Source: an uncultured Lachnospiraceae bacterium (GTDB lineage Bacteria > Bacillota > Clostridia > Lachnospirales > Lachnospiraceae). From it: a stretch of DNA of 5,793 bases. Position numbers and translations under genes: made by a program. A model generated the notes under the pieces. The model saw only the letters and a program-made list of their open reading frames with translations. It did no database searches and was not told the origin of the DNA. The stretch is taken from the NCBI GenBank assembly GCA_947177925.1, contig CAMWWJ010000219.1:1-5793 (forward strand), written 5' to 3'. Position 1 is the first letter of the stretch, and each line of letters starts with the position of its first letter. This document shows positions 1 through 5,751 of this stretch, one piece after another.

Positions 1-79
1 CTTCTAATGAAGTATATAATAAAATATTTTTTCATTTATGCAATTTTACCAAAATCATAGCTTCTACACCACTATTTTA
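1..79. other. AT-rich intergenic left flank, no supported gene
   Basis: This stretch is very AT-rich. Short open frames run in from the left edge and stop at 60 and 83, but they are low-complexity and have no recognisable protein character. A small inverted repeat (CTTC, four-base loop, GAAG) sits at 1-12 and may be cut by the window edge. The rest could supply an AT-rich UP-like region to the promoter at 80-108, but nothing more specific is visible. Confidence 0.5.
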
Positions 80-108
80 TTGACTTTTTCCCATAAAAAT
101 TTTATAAT
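80..108 (+). promoter_or_regulatory. Sigma-A type promoter of the HD-GYP gene
   Basis: A -35 box TTGACT (80-85, five of six consensus bases) and a perfect -10 box TATAAT (103-108) are separated by exactly 17 bases. Transcription would start near 115, leaving a leader of about 67 bases before the ATG at 182. The leader is too short for, and does not resemble, a cyclic-di-GMP riboswitch. This is the best-matching promoter in the window. Confidence 0.8.
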
Positions 109-166
109 TTTATTAAGATAATTCAACATTTTAACTATGATAATTTCTTTACTCTATCTGCATTTT

Positions 167-174
167 AGGAGGGG
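167..174 (+). promoter_or_regulatory. Ribosome binding site that fixes the HD-GYP start
   Basis: AGGAGGGG lies 7 bases before the ATG at 182. The in-frame ATG at 137 would add 15 residues (MIISLLYLHFRRGST), but it has no purine-rich site before it and would place this Shine-Dalgarno sequence inside the coding region. The start at 182 is therefore preferred. Confidence 0.85.
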
Positions 175-181
175 AAGCACT

Positions 182-1270
182 ATGAAGAAGGTTAATGTAG
201 CAAACTTAATACCCGGAATGATAACTGCTGAAGACGTTTATACATATAACAATCAATTGATAGTTCAAAAAGGCACAGAACTTACCGACAAAACCATTAC
301 CCGGTTGGAGTTTTATTCCATTATCAGCATCCGGATAGAGGATGAACAACCCGTTTCCAAGGCTTCACTACAGAAAATTGCCAATGATGAGGAATGGCCC
401 TATTCCAGATTGATTCAGGCAACCCCTGAATTTAAAGAGTATAAAGCGAATTTCGACGAATTGGTGGATGAGTTTTCTCAATACTTAAATGATATTGTGG
501 ACAAGAGCATCCCCATTGATTCCACCGAAATCTTAAAAAGAACTGTAGGACTTTTGGATACCAACAATGGACATGTAAGCTTTTTCCATATGCTCCACAA
601 TATGCGGGAGTATGATGACACGACCTTTGCACACAGCATCAATGTTGCGCTTTTATGCAATGTCCTTGCCAATTGGCTTGATTTTTCCCAAGAGGAAGTG
701 GATCTTGCTACTTTGTGCGGATTGTTCCACGATATCGGAAAACTTGCCATTCCCACTGATATTATCAAGAAGCCGGATAAACTTACTGAAGCCGAATATA
801 AAATCGTCAAGACACATACATTGGAAGGCTATAACATGCTGAAGAATCAGGATTTGAATGAACATATCAAAAATGCCGCCCTTATGCACCACGAGCGTTT
901 TGATGGCAGCGGCTACCCCGACGGCTCCACAGAGGAAAAAATTGACATTTATGCACAGTTGGTGGCTATTGCCGATGTTTATGAAGCCATGACGGCTGCA
1001 AGGGTATATCGGGGTCCCCTTTGCCCCTTTAAGGTAATTGAGATTTTTGAAAAAGAGGGCTTCCAGAAGTACAATCCTCTTTTTGTACTGACCTTCCTTG
1101 AAAACGTAGTCCTTACCTATATGAATAACCGGGTACGTTTAAGCAACGGAGTGGAGGGCGATGTAATATTCATTAATAAGCATCATTTATCCAAGCCCCT
1201 TGTTCGATTCCGGGACAATTTCATTGATTTATCCCAACATCCGGATTTATTTATCGAAGAAATACTATAA
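182..1270 (+). CDS. HD-GYP domain protein, predicted cyclic-di-GMP phosphodiesterase
   Basis: This 362-residue soluble protein has no signal peptide or membrane segment. Residues 1-60 form a small N-terminal module (LIPGM at 9-13, then QLIVQKGTEL) often seen before HD-GYP domains in clostridia. A variable linker follows to about 115, then the HD-GYP domain at about 120-310 and a short probable beta-rich tail (311-362). The visible active-site residues are H151 (AHS), H183-D184 with K187 (HDIGK), H212, H236-H237 (HHERFDGSGYP, GYP intact) and D265 (ADVYEAM). Proteins with this complete motif set hydrolyse cyclic-di-GMP to pGpG or GMP using a metal centre. No receiver, PAS, GAF or GGDEF domain is attached, so the input signal is not apparent. 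The gene has its own promoter and strong ribosome site, and it ends 14 bases before a hairpin shared with murA. The biochemical class is well supported; the target pathway cannot be told from the sequence. Confidence 0.92.
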   Translation: MKKVNVANLIPGMITAEDVYTYNNQLIVQKGTELTDKTITRLEFYSIISIRIEDEQPVSKASLQKIANDEEWPYSRLIQATPEFKEYKANFDELVDEFSQYLNDIVDKSIPIDSTEILKRTVGLLDTNNGHVSFFHMLHNMREYDDTTFAHSINVALLCNVLANWLDFSQEEVDLATLCGLFHDIGKLAIPTDIIKKPDKLTEAEYKIVKTHTLEGYNMLKNQDLNEHIKNAALMHHERFDGSGYPDGSTEEKIDIYAQLVAIADVYEAMTAARVYRGPLCPFKVIEIFEKEGFQKYNPLFVLTFLENVVLTYMNNRVRLSNGVEGDVIFINKHHLSKPLVRFRDNFIDLSQHPDLFIEEIL

Positions 1271-1278
1271 AATAATGC

Positions 1279-1317
1279 AAAAAACGCCTGCAGGACAAAT
1301 TCCCGCAGGCGCTTTCC
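1279..1317. terminator. Bidirectional intrinsic terminator between HD-GYP gene and murA
   Basis: A 7-bp GC-rich stem (CGCCTGC at 1285-1291 with GCAGGCG at 1305-1311) continues past one A-C mismatch into two G-C pairs and a 7-base loop (1295-1301). Read on the minus strand, the stem is followed by six T (complement of 1279-1284), a good terminator for murA. Read on the plus strand it is followed by the weaker CTTTCCTT tract, so it should end the HD-GYP transcript less tightly. The two genes converge on it, 74 bases apart. Confidence 0.87.
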
Positions 1318-1344
1318 TTATATATAAGGCACTGTCTCCCATAA

Positions 1345-2637
1345 TTAACCAACCTTTAATTTAAACTTCTGAGCCTCTTTTTCACTGGAAACCTTTTCAA
1401 TATTTGCACCAAGTCCCCGAAGCTTTATCTCAAAATCTTCATATCCTCTTTGAATGTATAAAATATCATCAATGGTCGTAAAGCCTTCTGCCGCAAGCCC
1501 GGCTATTACAAGGGCGGCTCCCGCTCTTAAATCGGGGGCACTGATATGGGCGCCTGTGTATTTACGCACACCGTCAATAATAGCGGTATTACCTTCTACT
1601 TTAATAGAAGCTCCCATTCTTGTGAGCTCATCCACATATTTAAACCTGTTTTCAAATATACTTTCCGTTACAATGCTGGTACCCTCCGACAAAGCCAGCG
1701 TCACTGCAATCTGGGGCTGCATATCCGTAGGAAATCCCGGATAAGGCAATGTCTTTACATGGGTATGGGTAAGAGGTTTGGATGAAACCACCCTAACCGC
1801 ATCATCCGATTCTTCTATTTCACATCCAATTTCCATCAGCTTGGCGCTAATGGACTCTAAATGCTTGGGAATCACATTTTTTACAGTAATATCCCCTTTT
1901 GTTGCCGCTGCGGCAAACATAAAGGTTCCTGCTTCAATTTGATCGGGTATAACGGAATACTCGGTCCTATGCAGCTTTTGCACTCCCTTGATACGAATCA
2001 CATCCGTACCTGCGCCTTTGATATTGGCACCCATGCTGTTCAAAAAGTTAGCAAGATCTACTACATGAGGCTCCTTTGCTGCATTTTCAATAATAGTTTG
2101 TCCTTCTGCCATAGTTGCAGCCATCATAATGTTGATCGTAGCTCCTACAGAAACCACATCCAGATAAATATGGCTGCCCTTCAGCTTTTCTGCCTCGGTA
2201 ATGATCAGTCCATGGGCAATTCTTACATCTGCCCCTAAAGCCTTAAAGCCTTTGATATGCTGGTCAATGGGACGGCTTCCAATGTTACAGCCTCCCGGAA
2301 GGGCTACCTCACCCTTCTTGTATTTTCCTAATAATGCACCTAATAAATAATAGGATGCGCGAATCTTCTTTATATAATCATCTTCAATGGTCAGGTCGCG
2401 AATGGTAGAGCCATTTACCTTTACCGTATGCCTGTCCATGCGTTCCACCATAGCGCCTACGCTCTGCATTGCCTGGATTAAAACATTGATATCTCTTACA
2501 TCCGGTAAATTCTCTATCACTACTGTCTCGTCTGTCATAATAGAAGCAGCTAAAATAGCAAGTGCCGCATTTTTTGCGCCGCCAATTTCCACTTCACCAA
2601 CTAAAGGGTTGCCTCCCCTAATGATATATTGCTCCAT
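1345..2637 (-). CDS. murA: UDP-N-acetylglucosamine 1-carboxyvinyltransferase
   Basis: This cytoplasmic enzyme transfers enolpyruvate from phosphoenolpyruvate to UDP-GlcNAc, the first committed step of peptidoglycan precursor synthesis. The 430-residue length is slightly above the 419 of E. coli MurA. Visible active-site residues are K22-N23 (GGAKNAALAI), the nucleophile C117 and R122 in PGGCNIGSRPID, D305 in GFPTDMQ, and R397 in IQRGYE. These match E. coli K22/N23, C115, R120, D305 and R397. Keeping the cysteine means the usual fosfomycin target residue is present. The common DRGYE signature reads QRGYE here. The start at 2637 is chosen because GAGGTG sits at 2647-2642; the in-frame TTG at 2649 would overlap that site. 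The gene has its own promoter and a strong terminator, so it can be transcribed alone. Firmicutes often carry two MurA paralogues, and which one this is cannot be settled here. Confidence 0.97.
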   Translation of the reverse strand: MEQYIIRGGNPLVGEVEIGGAKNAALAILAASIMTDETVVIENLPDVRDINVLIQAMQSVGAMVERMDRHTVKVNGSTIRDLTIEDDYIKKIRASYYLLGALLGKYKKGEVALPGGCNIGSRPIDQHIKGFKALGADVRIAHGLIITEAEKLKGSHIYLDVVSVGATINIMMAATMAEGQTIIENAAKEPHVVDLANFLNSMGANIKGAGTDVIRIKGVQKLHRTEYSVIPDQIEAGTFMFAAAATKGDITVKNVIPKHLESISAKLMEIGCEIEESDDAVRVVSSKPLTHTHVKTLPYPGFPTDMQPQIAVTLALSEGTSIVTESIFENRFKYVDELTRMGASIKVEGNTAIIDGVRKYTGAHISAPDLRAGAALVIAGLAAEGFTTIDDILYIQRGYEDFEIKLRGLGANIEKVSSEKEAQKFKLKVG

Positions 2638-2641
2638 AAGA

Positions 2642-2647
2642 CACCTC
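2642..2647 (-). promoter_or_regulatory. Ribosome binding site that decides the murA start
   Basis: On the minus strand GAGGTG occupies 2647-2642, with six bases between GAGG and the ATG at 2637. The longer reading frame that begins with TTG at 2649 (adding MRCL) overlaps this site and has no separate ribosome site, so it is rejected. Confidence 0.75.
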
Positions 2648-2669
2648 AAAGTTTATTCTCGCTATCCAT

Positions 2670-2699
2670 AGTATATAACACAAATATGGAACTTGTAAA
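2670..2699 (-). promoter_or_regulatory. Probable murA promoter
   Basis: On the minus strand, TTTACA (2699-2694) and TATACT (2675-2670) each match five of six sigma-A consensus bases and are 18 bases apart. Transcription would begin near 2663, giving a leader of about 26 bases that ends in the GAGGTG ribosome site. It lies wholly in the gap after the M23 gene, so murA need not depend on readthrough. Confidence 0.65.
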
Positions 2700-2743
2700 T
2701 AAAAAATAAATATGGTCTGATATATCTCTTTTTTTACCGTTTC

Positions 2744-4303
2744 CTAATTCATGTACTCCAATGGATTTACCTGGCTTCCGCCAATTAAAATCTCAAAATG
2801 CACATGGGGTCCTGTGCTTCTCCCTGTGTTGCCGCTTAGTGCGATCTTTTGTCCCTGTTTTACATAATCACCTGGTTTTACCAGCACCTTGCTCAAATGT
2901 CCGTACCTCGTCTGTCTTCCGTCTGCATGATTGATATAGACAACATATCCATATCCACTTCCCCAGCCGGCTTTTGCCACTGTACCTCCGGAGGAGGCCA
3001 TAACTGCCGTTCCTACAGGAGTTGCCCAATCCACACCTTTGTGCCATCTTCCCCATCTTCTTTTAAATCCTGACGTAAAACGTCCTCCGGAAATAGGCTT
3101 AATGTAAGTAGGCGGAACCTTCGTGCCGATTTCCACAATCTTTGGAACTGCCGCAACACTCACTTCTTCCTTTAAAATTTCCGTATCCGTTATATCTTCA
3201 TTCCGATAGGAAACTATGGAAACTACCTTCCTATGCCCTGCCGAAGGCTGCTGCAGAACCTGGGATTCCGTCGTATACCAATTGTCATTATATACATACT
3301 CTATTTCCGCTTCATAATCCTCTTCGTAGTATACCTCTTCCTTATGTTCTACCGAAAGTTCCGGCTCCGGTACAGTAATCACCAGCTCATCGCCTATACG
3401 GATCGTAGAATTTTCATCCTCCAGATTTTCATTCATTTCTATGATAGCTTCCATTGGCAGATTTGTCTTCAAGGCAATCTCAGAAAGTGTATCTCCCGCT
3501 ACAACCTCGTATACAGCCTGAGTTTCCTGATTTTTGGTCACCAGGTCAATGGCTTCATTCAGGGGAGTCAATTCCTTGTCTGTCAGGTAAGTTTCCACGA
3601 TTTCTACTTCATCTCCATAAGAAATGTCCATAAGTCCCAAATCAAAGTCTGCAAACTCTTTTTCCGTTTCTGTATCCATGTCCGCAAGCATTTCCGAAAG
3701 AGCCAGTCCTACACCTGCCTCACATTCCATGACTTCTTCTTTCTCTTCTTGTACCTCATAGCTTGTCCTTATTGACGTAGTAAGTACATTCAGCTCCCTT
3801 GTAGGATCCAATACCAGCTCTACCTGATATTTGTTATCCACATCATATTGCTGAAGGGCTGCCTGCAAAAGCTGCCTTACTTCCTCCGAAGATGCCAGAT
3901 TAACCGTAAATTCATTGACCTTCAACGTATAAGAACGTTTTCTTGCGTCCCTGACGCTTTCCTTTAATATAAGTAGCATCTGCTCCTTAATGGTGGATTT
4001 GGAATCTGTCAGGCCAAAATACTTTTCTTCTCCCTTTACCTGCAGATTTGTATCGACAAATACCATATCCTCTGATTCTTCTGCCAGCTCTCTTCTTGCA
4101 CTGGTCAGATACTCCTCCAGCTTTGACACATCCGACACAGTTCCAACCTGCTTATCATTTAAAAATACGGTAAAGATAGTATTGCCATCCTGTGTTACTT
4201 TTATATAATTAGGCAACAGAAAAAAGCTGGCAATCATTACCAGAAAAGCGGTCTTTAAATATGAAATTGCAATTTGCCGATGAAATTTTGTGATTTTTTT
4301 CAT
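2744..4303 (-). CDS. Membrane-anchored LysM-G5-M23 peptidoglycan endopeptidase
   Basis: This 519-residue protein should act outside the cytoplasmic membrane on peptidoglycan. A lysine/arginine-rich start (MKKITKFHRQ) leads into a hydrophobic segment at about 13-32 that looks like an uncleaved signal anchor. Residues 33-180 hold two similar small modules (about 43-71 and 124-153), followed by a strongly acidic stretch (182-240). A LysM domain at about 264-312 (YEVVAGDTLSEIA) should bind glycan, and a G5-type domain at about 316-396 ends in VEIGTK. The C-terminal M23/LytM domain (about 405-517) has the full set: H421-x3-D425, H469 in YGHLS, and H500-x-H502 in GPHVHFEI. These are zinc-binding and catalytic positions, so an active metallo-endopeptidase cleaving peptide cross-links is predicted. 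The start is fixed by an in-frame TAG 18 bases upstream, but no good Shine-Dalgarno sequence precedes it. It lies upstream of murA with its own promoter. The exact bond cut and any sporulation or division role are unknown. Confidence 0.93.
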   Translation of the reverse strand: MKKITKFHRQIAISYLKTAFLVMIASFFLLPNYIKVTQDGNTIFTVFLNDKQVGTVSDVSKLEEYLTSARRELAEESEDMVFVDTNLQVKGEEKYFGLTDSKSTIKEQMLLILKESVRDARKRSYTLKVNEFTVNLASSEEVRQLLQAALQQYDVDNKYQVELVLDPTRELNVLTTSIRTSYEVQEEKEEVMECEAGVGLALSEMLADMDTETEKEFADFDLGLMDISYGDEVEIVETYLTDKELTPLNEAIDLVTKNQETQAVYEVVAGDTLSEIALKTNLPMEAIIEMNENLEDENSTIRIGDELVITVPEPELSVEHKEEVYYEEDYEAEIEYVYNDNWYTTESQVLQQPSAGHRKVVSIVSYRNEDITDTEILKEEVSVAAVPKIVEIGTKVPPTYIKPISGGRFTSGFKRRWGRWHKGVDWATPVGTAVMASSGGTVAKAGWGSGYGYVVYINHADGRQTRYGHLSKVLVKPGDYVKQGQKIALSGNTGRSTGPHVHFEILIGGSQVNPLEYMN

Positions 4304-4360
4304 TTTATCTTTATTACTCTATAGAAATCTGTTTATATTCGTATGTTCACAAGTTAGTAT

Positions 4361-4389
4361 ATTCTACCAGTATTTTGAGAGATTGTAAA
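4361..4389 (-). promoter_or_regulatory. Promoter of the M23 peptidase gene, extended -10 type
   Basis: On the minus strand, TTTACA (4389-4384) and TAGAAT (4366-4361) are exactly 17 bases apart, and TGG directly before the -10 box gives an extended -10 element. Transcription would start near 4354, leaving a leader of about 51 bases. The -35 box begins two bases beyond the flavin reductase stop codon, so the whole promoter fits in the short gap. No terminator hairpin is visible here for the upstream gene. Confidence 0.7.
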
Positions 4390-4390
4390 T

Positions 4391-4954
4391 CTATTTTTTT
4401 CTAACGCTAAATCCGAAAGTGCCCAGTAAATCTCCCAAAGAATAGTAGGAACCATGGGAATAAGCTATTAAATCCGCCTGTTCCAAGTGGAATTTATTCG
4501 TTTCATCCATATATTTATCATCCACGTTCACAGCAACCACTTCCGCCAGGAACATATGATGGGAGCCTAATTCCTTTACTTCCGTAACCCTGCATTCCAG
4601 ATTGACGGGACTTTCCACAATAAGCGGCGCCTTTACGATCTGCGCTTTTCCCTTAGTCAATTTCATTTCCCGGAATTTGTCCACATCTCTGCCGCTTTTC
4701 ACTCCGCAGTAATCTGTAGCAAATGCCAAATCCCTTGTGGTCAGATTGATTACAAATTCTCCGGTTTCCTTTATCATTTCATAAGAATGTCTTTCCGGCC
4801 GTACTGATACGGATACCATTGGCGGGTCACTGCAGATTGTGCCTGCCCATGCAACAGTAATAATATTATCTTCTCCGCTCTTTCCCTTGACACTGATCAT
4901 TACAACCGGTACAGGGTATAACATATTTCCCGGTTTAAAGCTTTGTTTTGCCAT
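4391..4954 (-). CDS. Flavin reductase family protein (FMN-binding split barrel, flavoredoxin-like)
   Basis: This 187-residue soluble protein has the layout of the flavin reductase-like, FMN-binding split-barrel family. After a short N-terminal PGNMLYPVPVVMIS segment comes the NIITVAWAGTICSDPPMVSVSV core (30-51), then the RHSYEMIKETGEFVINL stretch (55-71), the DLAFATDYCGVKSGRDVDKF helix region (75-94), and the family-typical C-terminus YSHGSYYSLGDLLGTFGFSV (165-184). Members bind FMN and act as NAD(P)H:flavin reductases or as small electron carriers such as flavoredoxin; the sequence does not say which. The cysteines at 41, 83 and 121 do not form a metal-binding cluster. AGGAGGG (4966-4960) lies five bases before the ATG. 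The gene follows the coiled-coil gene by 37 purine-rich bases with no promoter seen, so the two are probably cotranscribed. The family is secure; the physiological partner is unknown. Confidence 0.88.
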   Translation of the reverse strand: MAKQSFKPGNMLYPVPVVMISVKGKSGEDNIITVAWAGTICSDPPMVSVSVRPERHSYEMIKETGEFVINLTTRDLAFATDYCGVKSGRDVDKFREMKLTKGKAQIVKAPLIVESPVNLECRVTEVKELGSHHMFLAEVVAVNVDDKYMDETNKFHLEQADLIAYSHGSYYSLGDLLGTFGFSVRKK

Positions 4955-4959
4955 ACTTT

Positions 4960-4966
4960 CCCTCCT
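4960..4966 (-). promoter_or_regulatory. Strong ribosome binding site of the flavin reductase gene
   Basis: AGGAGGG on the minus strand lies five bases before the ATG at 4954, in a 37-base purine-rich spacer after the upstream stop. Independent and efficient translation of the second gene of this pair is expected. Confidence 0.8.
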
Positions 4967-4991
4967 GTTTCCTTTCTCCCTTTCCAGATGA

Positions 4992-5630
4992 TCAGAACAT
5001 CCCCATGAGCTGCAGGACCAGTGCGGCAGCAGCAGCCAGAAATGTAAGCACTGTCAAAGGCATCAGGCTTTTGTTTTTCTTTGCATTTCTTTCCAATGCA
5101 TCCAGTCTGTCTCCCATTTCCCTGGCTCTCTGGGTGCTCTGATCCATTACCACAGCCTGAACATTTCGATAAACCTTTACATTTTCTTTATGCACATGCT
5201 CTTCTAAAGCCTTTATTGCTTCTAATAGCTGCTCCTTCGTATCATCAGTGGTTTCATCAGTCACTTCAGCCATTGTTTCGCCTGCATTCTTCATTTCTGC
5301 CATTTCAGCGGAAATCTTTTCCATACCTGCTTCTATTTTAGCCAGAAGCTCTCTGACCTCTTTCACATATTCTTCAAAAGAGCCTTTCGCCTTATCGGCT
5401 GTCCTGTCATATTCCTCAAACTGCTCGATTCCACATTGAATCAATTGTCCTGCCTGTTCTGTAAGCTCTACATTTTTCAAATTGAGCCGGCGTATTTCCT
5501 GAAGCAGATTTTCATTTTCTGACGCCTGCTCTCTCGCCCGTTTCAATTCTCTTTCTTCTGCCTCCCCATTGGCTTTAATCATTTCCCCAGCGCTGAACCG
5601 TTTCGTCAGCTTGTCCATAAAATTATCCAT
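4992..5630 (-). CDS. Coiled-coil protein with single C-terminal membrane anchor, function unknown
   Basis: I do not recognise a named family. The 212-residue protein is rich in E, K, A and Q and should be almost entirely helical, with likely coiled-coil at about 20-60 and 78-180, broken by a T/D-rich patch at 121-131 (AEVTDETTDDT). The only hydrophobic stretch is 188-210 (LMPLTVLTFLAAAAALVLQL), directly before the C-terminus and preceded by the basic patch KKNK (184-187). This predicts a tail-anchored protein with its coiled coil in the cytoplasm. There is no N-terminal signal and no enzyme motif. The conserved-looking stretch HVHKENVKVYRNVQAVV (145-161) may be a family signature. GGAGGG (5641-5636) lies five bases before the ATG at 5630; M5 is a less likely start because it lacks a site. 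It appears to head a two-gene operon with the flavin reductase. A scaffold, chemoreceptor-like or division-site role is possible but unsupported. Confidence 0.8.
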   Translation of the reverse strand: MDNFMDKLTKRFSAGEMIKANGEAEERELKRAREQASENENLLQEIRRLNLKNVELTEQAGQLIQCGIEQFEEYDRTADKAKGSFEEYVKEVRELLAKIEAGMEKISAEMAEMKNAGETMAEVTDETTDDTKEQLLEAIKALEEHVHKENVKVYRNVQAVVMDQSTQRAREMGDRLDALERNAKKNKSLMPLTVLTFLAAAAALVLQLMGMF

Positions 5631-5667
5631 ACATGCCCTCCAAAGCCTGCCTCTGCCGCTTCCGCAT
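5623..5667 (-). CDS. Possible 14-residue leader ORF overlapping the coiled-coil gene start
   Basis: Within the leader of the coiled-coil gene, an ATG at 5667 opens a frame encoding MRKRQRQALEGMYG and stops at TAA 5625-5623. It is in a different frame from the main gene and overlaps its first 8 bases, so the main ATG (5630-5628) lies inside the final codons. AGGA (5676-5673) lies five bases before it, a weak but plausible ribosome site, and the strong GGAGGG site of the main gene lies inside this small frame. The overlap would suit translational coupling. The peptide is strongly basic at its N-terminus. It resembles no known leader peptide, and a frame this short can arise by chance. Confidence 0.3.
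   Translation of the reverse strand: MRKRQRQALEGMYG
5636..5641 (-). promoter_or_regulatory. Ribosome binding site of the coiled-coil gene
   Basis: GGAGGG on the minus strand, five bases before the ATG at 5630. A second ATG (5634-5632) lies between the site and the chosen start, but it is out of frame and meets TAA after three codons. Confidence 0.75.
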
Positions 5668-5722
5668 TATTGTCCTATTGTTTTCAACTACGTAATCTAT
5701 TTATTTTGCATCGTTATCAGTT

Positions 5723-5751
5723 ATTTTACCATTAAATACAAACATTTACAA
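5723..5751 (-). promoter_or_regulatory. Promoter of the coiled-coil/flavin reductase operon, extended -10 type
   Basis: On the minus strand, TTGTAA (5751-5746, four of six consensus bases) and TAAAAT (5728-5723, five of six) are exactly 17 bases apart, with TGG directly before the -10 box. Transcription would start near 5716, giving a leader of about 86 bases that contains the small ORF at 5667-5623. The -35 box coincides with the last two codons (TTG TAA) of the open frame entering from the right edge. Confidence 0.62.

Noticed and set aside
11..43. Possible divergent minus-strand promoter (TTGCAT, 16 bases, TATTAT)
   Set aside because: The -35 box matches only three of six bases, and such -10-like words are frequent in AT-rich DNA; no gene is visible to the left.
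1..83. Short frames open from the left edge on the plus strand ending at 60 and 83
   Set aside because: Two competing AT-rich low-complexity frames with no family character, as expected by chance in such DNA.
137..181. Earlier in-frame ATG at 137 adding 15 residues to the HD-GYP protein
   Set aside because: It has no ribosome site and would bury the strong AGGAGGGG site; the start at 182 has ideal spacing.
109..181. Cyclic-di-GMP riboswitch in the HD-GYP leader
   Set aside because: The leader is only about 67 bases, AT-rich, and lacks the conserved riboswitch core sequences.
1861..2238. 125-codon plus-strand frame opposite murA
   Set aside because: It is antisense to a highly conserved enzyme and has a cysteine/histidine-rich shadow composition.
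2700..2743. AT-only hairpin followed by T-rich DNA after the M23 gene as a terminator
   Set aside because: The stem is about four A-T pairs plus a mismatch, too weak to call.
3233..3775. 180-codon open frame on the plus strand opposite the M23 gene
   Set aside because: It lies antisense to a gene with clear LysM and G5 domains, has no ribosome site, and its composition is that of a reverse-frame shadow.
4304..4354. Sporulation sigma factor (E, F or G) promoter before the M23 gene
   Set aside because: CATACGAAT and GGTAGAATA only partly resemble those -10 boxes, without fitting -35 partners; the sigma-A type match is much better.
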